Counted from the first letter of the stretch, positions 50,185-59,744 are shown. The stretch is 64,000 nucleotides of DNA from Nocardioides sp. BGMRC 2183 (GCA_008123405.1 VSSA01000004.1:248001-312000); one strand, 5' to 3'. The notes: generated by a model from the letters alone, not told the origin. Numbers and translations: made by a program.

Positions 50185-50913
50185 ATGCGTATCGACATCT
50201 GGTCCGACGTCGTCTGCCCTTGGTGCTCGATCGGCAAGAAGCGCCTCGACCGCGCACTCGCCGACTTCGAGCACGCCGACGATGTGGAGGTCGTCTACCA
50301 CTCCTATCAGCTCGACCCGGCAGCTCCCAGCGAGCCGACCGAGCGGGCCCGCGACATGCTGGCGCGCAAGTACCGGATGTCGGAGGCACAGGCCGCGCAG
50401 GCGCAGGACCGGGTCACCGCGCTGGCCGCCGAGGAGGGCATGTACTGGCGCCATGACGAGACCTGGCACGTGAGCACGGTCGATGCCCACCGGCTGCTGC
50501 ACCTGGCGCTCGCGGAGGCAGGCCCGCAGGTGCAGTCGCAGCTCAAGGAGGCGCTGTGGCAGGCCCACTTCGGTGAGGCCCGCAACGTCGCCGACCCGGT
50601 GGTCCTCACCGAGCTCGCGGTCGGCGTCGGCTTGGATGCCGACCGGGTGGCGGTGGTGCTCGGCTCGGACGAGTTCGCCGACGCCGTCGAGGCGGACATC
50701 CGGCGGGCCGCAGCACTCGGCGCCACCGGTGTGCCGTTCTTCGTGGTCGACGAGAAGTACGGAATCTCCGGCGCACAGCCGGTCGAGCTCTTCGCACAGG
50801 CGCTCGAGCGCGCATGGTCGGAGCGGTCGCCATTGCAGATGGTGACCCCGGGTGCGGCTGGCGATGCTGATGGTGCGGACGGCGCGTGCGGGCCGGACGG
50901 CTGCGCGATCTGA
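50185..50913 (+). CDS. DsbA-family oxidoreductase (FrnE-like)
   Basis: 242 residues starting MRIDIWSDVVCPWCSIGKKR: a thioredoxin-fold with CPWC active site (residues 11-14), the cis-Pro loop GVPFFVVDEKYGISGAQP, and a helical insertion with HRLLHLA. No signal, so cytosolic, like FrnE/polyketide-associated disulfide isomerases. The C-terminus adds a CGPDGC pair, recurrent in FrnE relatives, perhaps a second redox or metal site. Confidence 0.88.
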   Translation: MRIDIWSDVVCPWCSIGKKRLDRALADFEHADDVEVVYHSYQLDPAAPSEPTERARDMLARKYRMSEAQAAQAQDRVTALAAEEGMYWRHDETWHVSTVDAHRLLHLALAEAGPQVQSQLKEALWQAHFGEARNVADPVVLTELAVGVGLDADRVAVVLGSDEFADAVEADIRRAAALGATGVPFFVVDEKYGISGAQPVELFAQALERAWSERSPLQMVTPGAAGDADGADGACGPDGCAI

Positions 50914-50963
50914 GGTTCCGCGCCGGGGCCCGGACACATGTTCGTAACACGCAGGTTCTCCGC

Positions 50964-50969
50964 TACTGT
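50964..50969 (+). promoter_or_regulatory. Predicted -10 box of serA
   Basis: TACTGT at 50964-50969 with no clear -35; it would give a leader of about 75 bases before serA. Confidence 0.35.
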
Positions 50970-51052
50970 GAACGTCAGCACAGCGTCGTGCCGACTCCTC
51001 AACCCGCACGCACACCCAGGCCCCGCCGGGGCCGTCGCGAAGGAAGCCCGCT

Positions 51053-52642
51053 GTGACTGATCGTCCCGTTGTCCTCATCGCCGAAGAGCTGAGCCCCGCC
51101 ACCGTCGAGGCGCTCGGACCGGACTTCGAGATCCGCAACTGCAACGGCGCGGACCGCGCCGAGCTCTTGCCCGCGATCGCCGACGTCGACGCGATCCTGG
51201 TCCGCTCCGCGACCAAGGTCGACGCCGAGGCGCTCGCCGCCGCCTCCCGCCTGAAGGTGGTCGCCCGCGCCGGGGTCGGCCTCGACAACGTCGACGTCAA
51301 GGCCGCGACGCAGAGCGGCGTGATGGTGGTCAACGCGCCGACCTCCAACATCGTCTCCGCCGCCGAGCTCGCCGTTGCGCTGATGCTGGCCGCCGCGCGT
51401 AACATCTCGCCCGCCCATGCTGCGCTGAAGGACGGCGAGTGGAAGCGCTCGAAGTACACCGGCATCGAGCTGTACGAGAAGACCGTCGGCATCGTCGGCC
51501 TCGGCCGGATCGGCGTCCTCGTCGCCCAGCGGCTGTCCGCGTTCGGCATGAAGGTGATCGCCTACGACCCCTACGTGCAGGCCGGCCGGGCCGCGCAGAT
51601 GGGCGTCCGTCTGGTCGACCTGGACACGCTGATGGCCGAGTCGGACTTCATGTCGGTGCACCTGCCCAAGACCCCGGAGACGATCGGTCTGATCGGCGCC
51701 GACCAGCTGGCCAAGGCGAAGCCGTCGCTGGTCCTGGTCAACGCCGCGCGCGGTGGGATCGTCGACGAGGCCGCCCTCTACGACGCGTTGAAGACCGGCC
51801 GGATCGCCGGCGCCGGACTGGACGTCTTCGCCAAGGAGCCGTGCACCGACAGCCCGCTGTTCGAACTGGAAACCGTGGTCGCCACTCCGCACCTGGGCGC
51901 CTCCACCGACGAGGCTCAGGAGAAGGCCGGCATCGCGGTGGCGAAGTCGGTGCGTCTGGCGCTCTCCGGTGAGCTGGTCCCCGACGCGGTCAACGTGCAG
52001 GGCGGCGTGATCGCCGAGGACGTCCGTCCGGGCATCCCGCTGACCGAGAAGCTCGGCCAGATCTTCACCGGCGTCGCCGGCGAGGTCGCCAGCGCGCTCG
52101 ACGTCGAGGTCCGGGGCGAGATCACCTCCCAGGACGTGAAGGTGCTCGAGCTGGCCGCCCTGAAGGGCGTCTTCTCCAGCGTCGTCGAGGAGTCGGTCTC
52201 CTATGTCAACGCTCCGCTGCTGGCAGCCGAGCGCGGCACCGAGGTCCGCCTGGTCACCGAGGCAGAGAGCCCTGACCACCGCAACCTGATCACCCTGCGC
52301 GGCACGCTGGCCGACGGCAGCCAGGTCTCGGTCTCGGGCACCCTGGTCGGCATCGCCCAGAAGGAGCGTCTGGTCGAGGTCAACGGGTACGACGTGGACA
52401 TCGAGCCCACCGACCACCTGGCTTTCTTCACCTACTCCGACCGGCCCGGCATGGTCGGCACCGTCGGCCAGATCCTCGGTCAGGCGGGGGTGAACATCGC
52501 CGGCATGCAGGTCGCCCGCGACGCCAAGGGTGGTCAGGCGCTGGTCGCCCTCTCGGTCGACTCCGCGATCCCGAGCGAGACCCTCGCAGAGATCTCGGAG
52601 GCGATCGACGCGACCACGATCCGCGCGGTCGACCTGGCTTGA
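51053..52642 (+). CDS. serA: D-3-phosphoglycerate dehydrogenase
   Basis: First step of serine synthesis. 529 residues, the long (type 1, M. tuberculosis-like) form: substrate domain, NAD-binding GIVGLGRIGVLVAQRL (about 145), catalytic Arg/Glu/His region (NAARGGIVDE, TPHLGAST), the allosteric substrate-binding domain (about 318-450), and a C-terminal ACT domain (about 455-529, DRPGMVGTVGQILGQAGVNIAGM) for serine feedback. GTG 51053 follows GAAGGAAG. In many actinobacteria serA follows ilvC directly; here they are 6.4 kb apart. Confidence 0.96.
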   Translation: MTDRPVVLIAEELSPATVEALGPDFEIRNCNGADRAELLPAIADVDAILVRSATKVDAEALAAASRLKVVARAGVGLDNVDVKAATQSGVMVVNAPTSNIVSAAELAVALMLAAARNISPAHAALKDGEWKRSKYTGIELYEKTVGIVGLGRIGVLVAQRLSAFGMKVIAYDPYVQAGRAAQMGVRLVDLDTLMAESDFMSVHLPKTPETIGLIGADQLAKAKPSLVLVNAARGGIVDEAALYDALKTGRIAGAGLDVFAKEPCTDSPLFELETVVATPHLGASTDEAQEKAGIAVAKSVRLALSGELVPDAVNVQGGVIAEDVRPGIPLTEKLGQIFTGVAGEVASALDVEVRGEITSQDVKVLELAALKGVFSSVVEESVSYVNAPLLAAERGTEVRLVTEAESPDHRNLITLRGTLADGSQVSVSGTLVGIAQKERLVEVNGYDVDIEPTDHLAFFTYSDRPGMVGTVGQILGQAGVNIAGMQVARDAKGGQALVALSVDSAIPSETLAEISEAIDATTIRAVDLA

Positions 52643-52761
52643 CTTGATGGCGCGAGCGTGTCGCCGCTGATCGGCGCCTCCGGTCGGTTGCGGCGCAACG
52701 CTGCCGCTCTCGCGGTCGAGGTTCGCTGGGGTTGAGGTTTCCTGGCGGCTGGGCGGCGGAG

Positions 52762-54237
52762 CTACGCCACCAGCACCGGCCCCGCCGTCGTACGACGCGG
52801 GGCCGGCGTCGTCCGTCCGGACCCCTCCTCCAGCACCCGCCGGGCGCGGGCCAGCCGCTGCACCGCCTCGACCAGGTCAGCCGGCCCGAGCGTGTAGACC
52901 AGCCGCAGGTGGCGGCCCAGACCGCCGGCCGGGGCGAAGACGGGCCCGGGGGCCAGGAGCACGTCGTGGCGTGCCGCCTCCGCGGTCAGCATGGTGGAGT
53001 CGCCCGCCGGACCGTCGGGCAGCCGACACCACAGCGCCATCCCGCCGGCGGGCATCCGGAACTCCCAATCGGGTAGGTGCTCGGCGAGAGCGCCGGCGAG
53101 CGCGTCGCGTTGGGCGCGCAACCGTTGCCGGTTGGCTTCGACGATGGCGTCCGCGTCGGCGGTGAGCACCCGTGCGAGCACGGACTGCTCCAGCACGGCG
53201 GCCCCCAGGTCCAGACCGATCCGGGCCTGGGTCAGTCGGTCGACGAGGTCGTGGGGCGCCCGGATCCAGCCGAGGCGCAGTCCGCCCCAGATGCTCTTGC
53301 TGGCTGAGCCGAGGGTGATCGTGCCGGGATGGTGGACGGCGAAGGGGGGAGGCGTGGCGGCGTCGGTGGTCTCGTCGAGGACAAGTTCGTGGTGGGCCTC
53401 GTCGACGACCGGCACGCAGTCGTGGCGCCGCAGCAGCGCGGCCAGTCGGGCGCGGTCCGCCTCGGCCATCACCAATCCGGTCGGGTTGTGCAGGTCGGGC
53501 ATCAGGTAGGCGGCGGCTGGCCGGTGCCGCGCCACCAGCGCGGCCGTTGCGTCCAGATCCCACCCGTTCGGTTCGAGCGGCGCGACCACCAGCCGGGCAC
53601 CGCCGGTACGCACCGCCTGTGCCGCGTTGGGATAGGTGGGGGAGTCGATCAGCACCTTGTCGCGGGCGCCGGTCAGTGCAGCGGCGACCACGGCGGTCGC
53701 GGCCAGCGCACCGGGGGTGACGATGATCTGCTCCGGTCGGGTCGGTAGCCCGCGGGCGTCGTACCGGGCGGCGATGGCGGCCTGCAGTGCGGGGAGACCG
53801 GCGGGGTAGTACCCGTTGCCGCCCAGGTGGGCGGGCAGGTCGGCGACTGCCGCGGTGTAGTGGGCGGCGATGCCGGGTGGGGCGGTCGCGGCGGCACAGA
53901 CCAGATCGAGCAGGCCGGCCCGCGGGACCCCGGGATTGAGCGCGCGGTCGGGGGCGCGCACCGGTCCGCCGGGAAGCCGGGTGAAGGTCCCGGCGCCTTG
54001 CCGCGCCTCGGCGTATCCGCTCTCCCGCAGCGCCACATAGGCGCGGGTGACGGTGGTGCGGGAGACCCCGAGCGCCCCGGTCAGCTCCCGCTCGCTGGGC
54101 AGCCGGGTGCCGTAGGAGATCCGGCCGTCGCCGACCAGTTCGCGGATCGCCTCGGCCAGCCCGAGGTAGGCCGGGGCGCGGTCGAAGGTGCCGATCAGGT
54201 CGGCCAGACGGTGCGCGGAGATCGTGGTGGCGCTCAT
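52762..54237 (-). CDS. MocR-type transcription factor (GntR HTH + aminotransferase fold; YczR-like)
   Basis: 491 residues: N-terminal winged helix (about 22-88, GTRLPSERELTGALGVSRTTVTRAY) fused to a PLP aminotransferase fold with GNGYYPAGLPALQAAI, PTYPNAA, LHNPTG and Schiff-base Lys in GSASKSIWGGLRLGW. MocR regulators use the PLP site to sense amines or pyridoxal compounds. Divergent from a YczE-family gene, the classical YczR target. The 52643-52761 gap before its stop holds only weak 5-bp hairpins. Confidence 0.88.
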   Translation of the reverse strand: MSATTISAHRLADLIGTFDRAPAYLGLAEAIRELVGDGRISYGTRLPSERELTGALGVSRTTVTRAYVALRESGYAEARQGAGTFTRLPGGPVRAPDRALNPGVPRAGLLDLVCAAATAPPGIAAHYTAAVADLPAHLGGNGYYPAGLPALQAAIAARYDARGLPTRPEQIIVTPGALAATAVVAAALTGARDKVLIDSPTYPNAAQAVRTGGARLVVAPLEPNGWDLDATAALVARHRPAAAYLMPDLHNPTGLVMAEADRARLAALLRRHDCVPVVDEAHHELVLDETTDAATPPPFAVHHPGTITLGSASKSIWGGLRLGWIRAPHDLVDRLTQARIGLDLGAAVLEQSVLARVLTADADAIVEANRQRLRAQRDALAGALAEHLPDWEFRMPAGGMALWCRLPDGPAGDSTMLTAEAARHDVLLAPGPVFAPAGGLGRHLRLVYTLGPADLVEAVQRLARARRVLEEGSGRTTPAPRRTTAGPVLVA

Positions 54238-54257
54238 CAGGAGTCCAGTGAACCACG

Positions 54258-54282
54258 ATTGGCTATTTCATAGCAGTCCAAT
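54258..54282. promoter_or_regulatory. Operator-like inverted repeat in yczR-yczE divergent region
   Basis: ATTGGCTAT (54258-54266) faces ATAGC (54270-54274) and CCAAT (54278-54282), an imperfect dyad in the 63-base gap and locally AT-rich compared with its surroundings. A likely MocR binding site. Confidence 0.45.
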
Positions 54283-54300
54283 CTGCGCGATCGTAGGCGC

Positions 54301-55017
54301 ATGACCTGCACCACCCCCGTCGAGCAGCCCCGCCCGGCGGCCCTCGCCGATCTGGGACCGCTGGCCCAGTTGCGCGCCGGTCGCCTGCTGCGCCGGGTGC
54401 CCCAGTTGCTCCTCGGTCTGATCCTGTACGGCGTCAGCCTGGCCTTGATGGTCCTCGGAGCCGTCGGGCTCTCACCGTGGGACGTGCTGCATTCCGGCTT
54501 CATCCGGCATGTGCCGATCACGCTGGGTCAGGCAGTGGTGCTGTTCAGCTTCTTGGTGCTGCTGCTGTGGATCCCGTTGCGGGAGAAGCCCGGCATCGGC
54601 ACCATCGCCAACGCATTCCTGGTCGGAATGGCCGCGGACGCCACCCTCGCACTGCTGGCACCCCCGGAGGGGTGGGCTGCCCGGTTCGGGCTGATGTTCC
54701 TCGGCGTGCTGCTCAACGGGCTCGCCACTGCGCTCTACATCGGTGCCCAGTTCGGCCGGGGACCGCGCGACGGGCTGATGACCGGGCTGCACCGACGTAC
54801 CGGCCTCTCGCTGCGCCTGGTCCGGACCGGCCTGGAGGTCAGCGTGGTGGTCCTCGGCGTGCTGCTCGGCGGGGTGGTCGGTCTGGGCACGGCGGTCTAC
54901 GCCCTTGCGATCGGGCCGCTGGCCCAGTGGATGCTGCCGTGGTTCCTGGTGGATCTCCCTGGTCGTCCCCCGAACCCGGGCGATGACCCTGGTATGAGTC
55001 GGGGGCACACTGGATAG
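54301..55017 (+). CDS. YczE/YyaS/YitT-family membrane protein
   Basis: 238 residues with five helices (VPQLLLGLILYGVSLALMVLG, LGQAVVLFSFLVLLLWIP, LMFLGVLLNGLATALYIGA, VSVVVLGVLLGGVVGLG, YALAIGPLAQWMLPW). The GLSPWDVLHSG and FGRGPRDGLMTGL motifs are shared by the YczE family. Function unproven; pyridoxal- or amino-compound transport has been proposed from its pairing with MocR regulators. TGA is 9 bases before telA. Confidence 0.85.
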   Translation: MTCTTPVEQPRPAALADLGPLAQLRAGRLLRRVPQLLLGLILYGVSLALMVLGAVGLSPWDVLHSGFIRHVPITLGQAVVLFSFLVLLLWIPLREKPGIGTIANAFLVGMAADATLALLAPPEGWAARFGLMFLGVLLNGLATALYIGAQFGRGPRDGLMTGLHRRTGLSLRLVRTGLEVSVVVLGVLLGGVVGLGTAVYALAIGPLAQWMLPWFLVDLPGRPPNPGDDPGMSRGHTG

Positions 55018-55029
55018 TCTCGGGGCATG
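55015..55029 (+). promoter_or_regulatory. Leaderless-type promoter of telA operon
   Basis: TAGTCT (55015-55020) is 6 bases before ATG 55027; no Shine-Dalgarno. It lies on the stop codon region of yczE. Confidence 0.55.
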
Positions 55030-56271
55030 AGCACCGACGGATCCGCTGCCGCCCCCGATCCCGCCGCCGCGCAGGCCACCCCGCTCGCGCCGCCCGACCC
55101 GGTCGTGACGTTGACCGCGCCCGAGGCTCCGGCGCCGGTGGTTGAGACGCAGGCGCCGAAGATGGCGCCGCAGGTGGCTGCCGAGATGGTGCCCGAGCTC
55201 GACGCCAAGGTGGACAACTTCCTGGCCAGCCTCGACGGCGCCAAGATCGGCAGCCCGGAGTTCGCGGCGCAGGCGGAGAACGTCCGCACCATGGGCGACG
55301 CCGACATCCGCAAGGCCGCGGAGACCTCCAACCGGATGCTCGACAAGCCGGTCTCCGCGCTCAAGGAGGGCGGCATCTCGGAGACCTCCGATGTCGGCAA
55401 GTCGCTGCTCGCCCTGCGTCGTACCGTCGAGGACCTGGATCCGGGCCAGGCCAAGGGCGTGAAGAAGTGGTGGGACAAGCTGCCCTTCAACGACAAGGTC
55501 GAGGACTACTTCCGCAAGTACCAGTCCTCCCAGAAGCAGCTCAACGGCATCCTGCACAGCCTGCGCAGCGGGCAGGACGAGCTCACCAAGGACAATGTCG
55601 CGCTCAACCTGGAGAAGACGAACCTGTGGGCCACCATGGGCCGGCTGAACCAGTACATCTACGTCGCCGAGCGGCTCGACGCCAAGGTGTCGGCCAAGAT
55701 CGCCCAGATGGAGCTGAGCGACCCCGAGGGTGCCAAGACGCTCTCCCAGGACGTGCTCTTCTACGTGCGGCAGAAGCACCAGGACCTGCTCACCCAGTTG
55801 GCGGTCTCGATCCAGGCCTACCTGGCGATCGACATCATCATCAAGAACAACATCGAGCTCATCAAGGGCGTCGACCGGGCCACCACCACCACGATCTCGG
55901 CGCTGCGCACCGCGGTCATCGTGGCGCAGGCGTTGAACAACCAGAAGCTGGTCCTCGACCAGATCACCGCGCTGAACACCACCACCTCCTCGATGATCCA
56001 GCGGACCTCGGAGATGTTGCGGGAGAACTCCGCAGCCATCCAGGAGCAGGCCGCCTCCTCGACGATCGGCATGGAGCAGCTGCAGGCCGCCTTCAACAAC
56101 ATCTACGCGACGATGGACTCGATCGACGAGTTCAAGCTCAAGGCGCTGGACAACATGGCGACCACGATCGGCGTGCTCGAGACCGAGGTGACCAAGTCGA
56201 AGTCCTACCTGGAGCGGGTCCGCCAGCACGATGCGCGCAACGCCTCGGGTGCCCTCGACATCAGCGGTTGA
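55027..56271 (+). CDS. telA: TelA-family (toxic anion resistance) protein
   Basis: 414 residues. A Pro/Ala-rich N-terminus (1-45) then the mostly helical TelA/KlaA domain (about 55-410), with coiled-coil segments: KKWWDKLPFNDKVEDYFRKY, LNLEKTNLWATMGRLNQYIY, YVRQKHQDLLTQLAVSIQAY and NNIELIKGVDRATTTTISALRTA. Linked with tellurite and other stress resistance; the biochemical role is not known. Cytosolic. First gene of an operon that includes an AAA+ ATPase and the GlnH/GlnX/PknG sensors. Confidence 0.88.
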   Translation: MSTDGSAAAPDPAAAQATPLAPPDPVVTLTAPEAPAPVVETQAPKMAPQVAAEMVPELDAKVDNFLASLDGAKIGSPEFAAQAENVRTMGDADIRKAAETSNRMLDKPVSALKEGGISETSDVGKSLLALRRTVEDLDPGQAKGVKKWWDKLPFNDKVEDYFRKYQSSQKQLNGILHSLRSGQDELTKDNVALNLEKTNLWATMGRLNQYIYVAERLDAKVSAKIAQMELSDPEGAKTLSQDVLFYVRQKHQDLLTQLAVSIQAYLAIDIIIKNNIELIKGVDRATTTTISALRTAVIVAQALNNQKLVLDQITALNTTTSSMIQRTSEMLRENSAAIQEQAASSTIGMEQLQAAFNNIYATMDSIDEFKLKALDNMATTIGVLETEVTKSKSYLERVRQHDARNASGALDISG

Positions 56272-56320
56272 GCAGCACGACCCCGAGCACAACGACGAGA
56301 ACGAGCAGGAACGAGGCACG

Positions 56321-56839
56321 GTGGGGCTGAAGGCGTGGTGGCGCCGGGTGCGGAGCGAGGACGAGCAGGAGGTGGAGACCTTCGAGGTGCCGGCTCCGCC
56401 GACCGAGCAGGACGTCCTCGCCGCGCTGAACCAGGTCAACGCCACCCTGCAGGCGCAGAACGCGCCGCCGGTGGTCATCTCGCGGGTGGTGCGGATCGCG
56501 CGGTCGATCAACCAGACGCTGCCGCGATTGCGTGAGTCGGGTCTGGGCAGCGAGGAGGGGTATGCCGTGGTCGCCACCGCCACCGACTACCTCCCCGAGG
56601 CGATCCAGGGCTACCTGCGCCTGCCCCGCGAGTGGGCCGACACCCGCCCGATCGACGGCCACAAGACCGCCCTGCTCATCTTGATCGACCAGCTCGAGCT
56701 GCTCGCCGCGACCATGGACAAGATCCTCGACGCCGCCAACCGGGCCGATGCCCAGGCGCTGATCGCCCATGGCCGGTTCCTGCAGGCACGATTCGGCCAC
56801 GCCGCCGACGGCGGCGACCTCAGTCTGGAGACTCCGTGA
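56321..56839 (+). CDS. Unknown helical protein of the telA operon
   Basis: 172 residues from GTG 56321 (MGLKAWWRRVRSEDEQEVETF), acidic N-terminus and then amphipathic helices (DVLAALNQVNATLQAQN, VVRIARSINQTLPRLRES, ILIDQLELLAATMDKILDAAN). Position between TelA and an ATPase suggests an XpaC-like partner of TelA, but no clear similarity is visible. AGGAACGAGG precedes the start; an ATG at 56231 would give a longer form overlapping telA. GTGA overlap with the AAA+ gene. Confidence 0.7.
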   Translation: MGLKAWWRRVRSEDEQEVETFEVPAPPTEQDVLAALNQVNATLQAQNAPPVVISRVVRIARSINQTLPRLRESGLGSEEGYAVVATATDYLPEAIQGYLRLPREWADTRPIDGHKTALLILIDQLELLAATMDKILDAANRADAQALIAHGRFLQARFGHAADGGDLSLETP

Positions 56840-58461
56840 CCGATCCCTCCACCACCGGTACGACGCTCGCCGCCGCGCTGGACGCCCTGGTCGCCGTCGC
56901 CCGCACGTCGGGTGTCGACGATGCCGTCGCCCGGCGCGAGGGCGAGTCCCTCGCCGCTACCGTCGCCGAGCCCAACAAGGGAGCCTTCGTCGCGTGGGTC
57001 GCGCAGACCGGACGTTCGGACGGCGACAGCGGTGCCGAGGCGTTCTTCGACGCCGCGGTGGCCGGCCGACGGTTCCGCGCCGGGCCGACCCCCTCGATGG
57101 CGTTGCTCAGCCTGGAGCGTTCGCCGCACGCACCCGACTACGCGAAGGCGCTCGGCGAGGTGGCACTCGCCGCGAGCACGCTCGGTGCGGTCGACCCACG
57201 CGCCGTCGGCAACGCGGCGATGGCCAGCTCCGCGCAGCTCGGCGAGGCAACTGCGCTCGCCGCCGGCCACACCTCCGACGGCGCTCGCGGGGCGTTCGAC
57301 CTCGGACCCGACCCGCAGCGAGAGCAGGTGCCGGGGACGACCGACCAGGTCCTCGACCAGCTCCGCACCGTCGGCAACGAGGTGCAGCAACGAATCCGGG
57401 ATCTTGCGGTCACCGGTGGCGCCGACACACCGACACCGACCCCGGCACCGACCCGGTCACCGATGGACGACGCGCCGCGCACGGCGGCCGCCGAGCCCAC
57501 TGAGCCCGAGCCCCAGCCCGAACCCGCGCCGGAGGAGGAGCCGAAGTCGGTCGAGGAGTTGCTCGCCGAGCTCGACGCCCTGATCGGGTTGAAGACCGTC
57601 AAGGGGGAGATCCATCGCCAGGCCGCCGTGCTGCGCGTGGAGGGCCTGCGCCAGGAGGCCGGGCTGGAGACCCCGACCATCACCCGCCACCTGGTGTTCA
57701 ACGGCAACCCGGGGACCGGCAAGACCACGGTCGCGCGTCTGGTCGCGGGCATCTACCGCGCGCTCGGACTGCTCTCGAAGGGGCAGCTCGTCGAGGTGGA
57801 CCGCTCCGAGCTGGTCGCCGGCTACTTGGGCCAGACCGCGGCGAAGACGGCTGAGGTGGTCGCCTCCGCGGAGGGCGGGGTGCTCTTCATCGACGAGGCC
57901 TACGCGCTCTCCGGCGACCAGTACGGCAAGGAGGCGATCGACACCCTGGTCAAGGAGATGGAGGACAAGCGCAACGACCTGGTCGTCATCGTCGCCGGTT
58001 ATCCGCTGCCGATGGCGGTCTTCATCTCCGAGAACCCCGGTCTGGAGAGTCGCTTCCGGACCACCATCGACTTCGTCGACTACACCGACGACGAGCTCGT
58101 CGACATCTTCGCCCTGATGGCCTCCGGCGCGGACTACGACGCCGCTGACGACGTACTGGACCGGCTTCGGGAGATCCTCGCCGAGGCCGTCCGCGGGCCG
58201 TCCTTCGGCAACGCCCGTTTCGTGCGGAACCTGCTAGAGGCGGCGATCGGCCACCACGCCTGGCGCCTGCGGGAGGTGGCGGAGCCGACGCTGGAACAGC
58301 TCCGCGCCCTCGAGCCCGACGATCTCGTGGTCGACCCCAACGACGCCGACGGGCGGGACCCGACGACGACCACGGAGGGCGCCCTGGCGCCCCCGGAGGA
58401 CGCCGAGGACGCCGTACCGATCGATCCGTTCACCGACGAAGAGCCAGGAGAGGGATCGTGA
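56836..58461 (+). CDS. CbxX/CfxQ-type AAA+ ATPase
   Basis: 541 residues. N-terminal helical region (about 1-175), a Pro/Thr/Glu-rich linker (about 190-235), then a CbbX-like AAA+ domain (about 240-500): LDALIGLKTVKGEI, Walker A GNPGTGKTTVARL, SELVAGYLGQTA pore loop, Walker B GGVLFIDEAYAL, sensor/Arg-finger PGLESRF. Acidic C-terminal tail. The AAA+ core is related to RuBisCO activase CbbX and to EccA of type VII secretion; here probably a remodelling factor for TelA partners. GTGA overlaps at both ends. Confidence 0.85.
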   Translation: MTDPSTTGTTLAAALDALVAVARTSGVDDAVARREGESLAATVAEPNKGAFVAWVAQTGRSDGDSGAEAFFDAAVAGRRFRAGPTPSMALLSLERSPHAPDYAKALGEVALAASTLGAVDPRAVGNAAMASSAQLGEATALAAGHTSDGARGAFDLGPDPQREQVPGTTDQVLDQLRTVGNEVQQRIRDLAVTGGADTPTPTPAPTRSPMDDAPRTAAAEPTEPEPQPEPAPEEEPKSVEELLAELDALIGLKTVKGEIHRQAAVLRVEGLRQEAGLETPTITRHLVFNGNPGTGKTTVARLVAGIYRALGLLSKGQLVEVDRSELVAGYLGQTAAKTAEVVASAEGGVLFIDEAYALSGDQYGKEAIDTLVKEMEDKRNDLVVIVAGYPLPMAVFISENPGLESRFRTTIDFVDYTDDELVDIFALMASGADYDAADDVLDRLREILAEAVRGPSFGNARFVRNLLEAAIGHHAWRLREVAEPTLEQLRALEPDDLVVDPNDADGRDPTTTTEGALAPPEDAEDAVPIDPFTDEEPGEGS

Positions 58462-59744
58462 GCCAACCCGCCCCCGCCGCCCCGGCGCCCCCTGCGGTCG
58501 CCGTACCGGCATCCGCGCCGGCAGCCGCGGGGTCGCCGACGCCGCAGCCGGACGCGGCGCACGTCGACACCCCGGCGCTGCTCAACCAGTGGCAGCTGAT
58601 CGGGATGAGCGTGGCGATCCTCTTCGGACTGCTCTCCGCGCTGGTCCAGTTCGTCTCCTGGCAGGCCGACGGCCGCGCCGCCGACGACACCGAGCAGCTC
58701 ACCCGGGTCCAGCAGATCCAGTCCACCCTGCTCCACGCCGACGCATTGGCGACCAACTCGTTCCTGGCCGCCGGCATCGTCGACGCCGGGGACCAGCAGC
58801 AGGACTACGACGCGGCGATCGACGAGGTCCTCGCGCTGATCATCGACGCTGCCGAGGCGCAGCCCGCGGACGAGGACGCCCTCGCCGCCCTCAACCAGCA
58901 GGTGAGCGAATACGACGCCGCCGTGGCGGTCGGACGCGCCTACAACCGTCAGGGCTACCCGGTCGGGGCGGAGTATCTCAGCGGAGCCAGCCGGCAGTTG
59001 CGCGAGGAGGCACAACCGATCCTCACCAACCTGGTCGATGCCAACACCGAGCGCGCCGAGAACGCGCTGGGCGGCCAGCACCCCTGGTGGCTGCTCGGCG
59101 TCGGACTGCTCGCCCTGGCCGGGCTCCTCTGGGTGAACCGGCAACTCGCCCGCACCTTCCGGCGTCATCTCAACAAGGGCGTGGCGATCGCCGGGGCCGT
59201 GGTGCTGGTGACCACCCTGATCGCCGCGCTGGCGGCCTTCGTCGGCGCCGGGAGCAACGACGATCTGCGCGACGTCGAGCTGGCCCAGGCCACCGACCAG
59301 GCCGCGGCACGGACCGCCGCCAACGACGCCAAGGCCTACGAGAGCCTCCGGCTGATCAAGCGTGGCTCCGGCGACACCTACGAGGACCCGTGGAAGGCGG
59401 CCGCCGAGGTCGTGACCGACCGCAGCGACCCGGACCTGCTCGAGGACTGGGAGACCTACGTGGAGCGTCACCAGGAGATCGTCGAGCTCGACGACGCCGA
59501 CCTGTGGCGCGGCGCGGTCCGGATCGCCACCGATCCGGGCGAGAAGGGATCGACTGCGCCGCTGGAGGCGTTCGACACCGCCTCCCAGGAGTTGATCGAC
59601 GAGCGCACCGCCACGGTGGTCGACGAGCTCCGCTCCGGTCGCACGCTGGCGCTCGCGGGCAGTGTGCTCACCCTGCTGCTCGGTGTCGCGGCGGCGATCG
59701 CCGTCGCGCGCGGCATCGGCGAACGACGCAAGGAGTACGCATGA
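58458..59744 (+). CDS. glnX: GlnX-like sensor membrane protein
   Basis: 428 residues with four helices (about 46-67, 212-230, 240-262 and 393-413) separating two extracytoplasmic helical domains (about 68-210 and 265-392) with periodic Leu/Ala heptads. Matches the membrane partner GlnX that passes the GlnH ligand signal across the membrane to PknG in mycobacteria. A Pro/Ala-rich cytosolic N-terminus precedes helix 1. GTGA overlap with the AAA+ gene and ATGA overlap with glnH. Confidence 0.85.
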   Translation: MSQPAPAAPAPPAVAVPASAPAAAGSPTPQPDAAHVDTPALLNQWQLIGMSVAILFGLLSALVQFVSWQADGRAADDTEQLTRVQQIQSTLLHADALATNSFLAAGIVDAGDQQQDYDAAIDEVLALIIDAAEAQPADEDALAALNQQVSEYDAAVAVGRAYNRQGYPVGAEYLSGASRQLREEAQPILTNLVDANTERAENALGGQHPWWLLGVGLLALAGLLWVNRQLARTFRRHLNKGVAIAGAVVLVTTLIAALAAFVGAGSNDDLRDVELAQATDQAAARTAANDAKAYESLRLIKRGSGDTYEDPWKAAAEVVTDRSDPDLLEDWETYVERHQEIVELDDADLWRGAVRIATDPGEKGSTAPLEAFDTASQELIDERTATVVDELRSGRTLALAGSVLTLLLGVAAAIAVARGIGERRKEYA

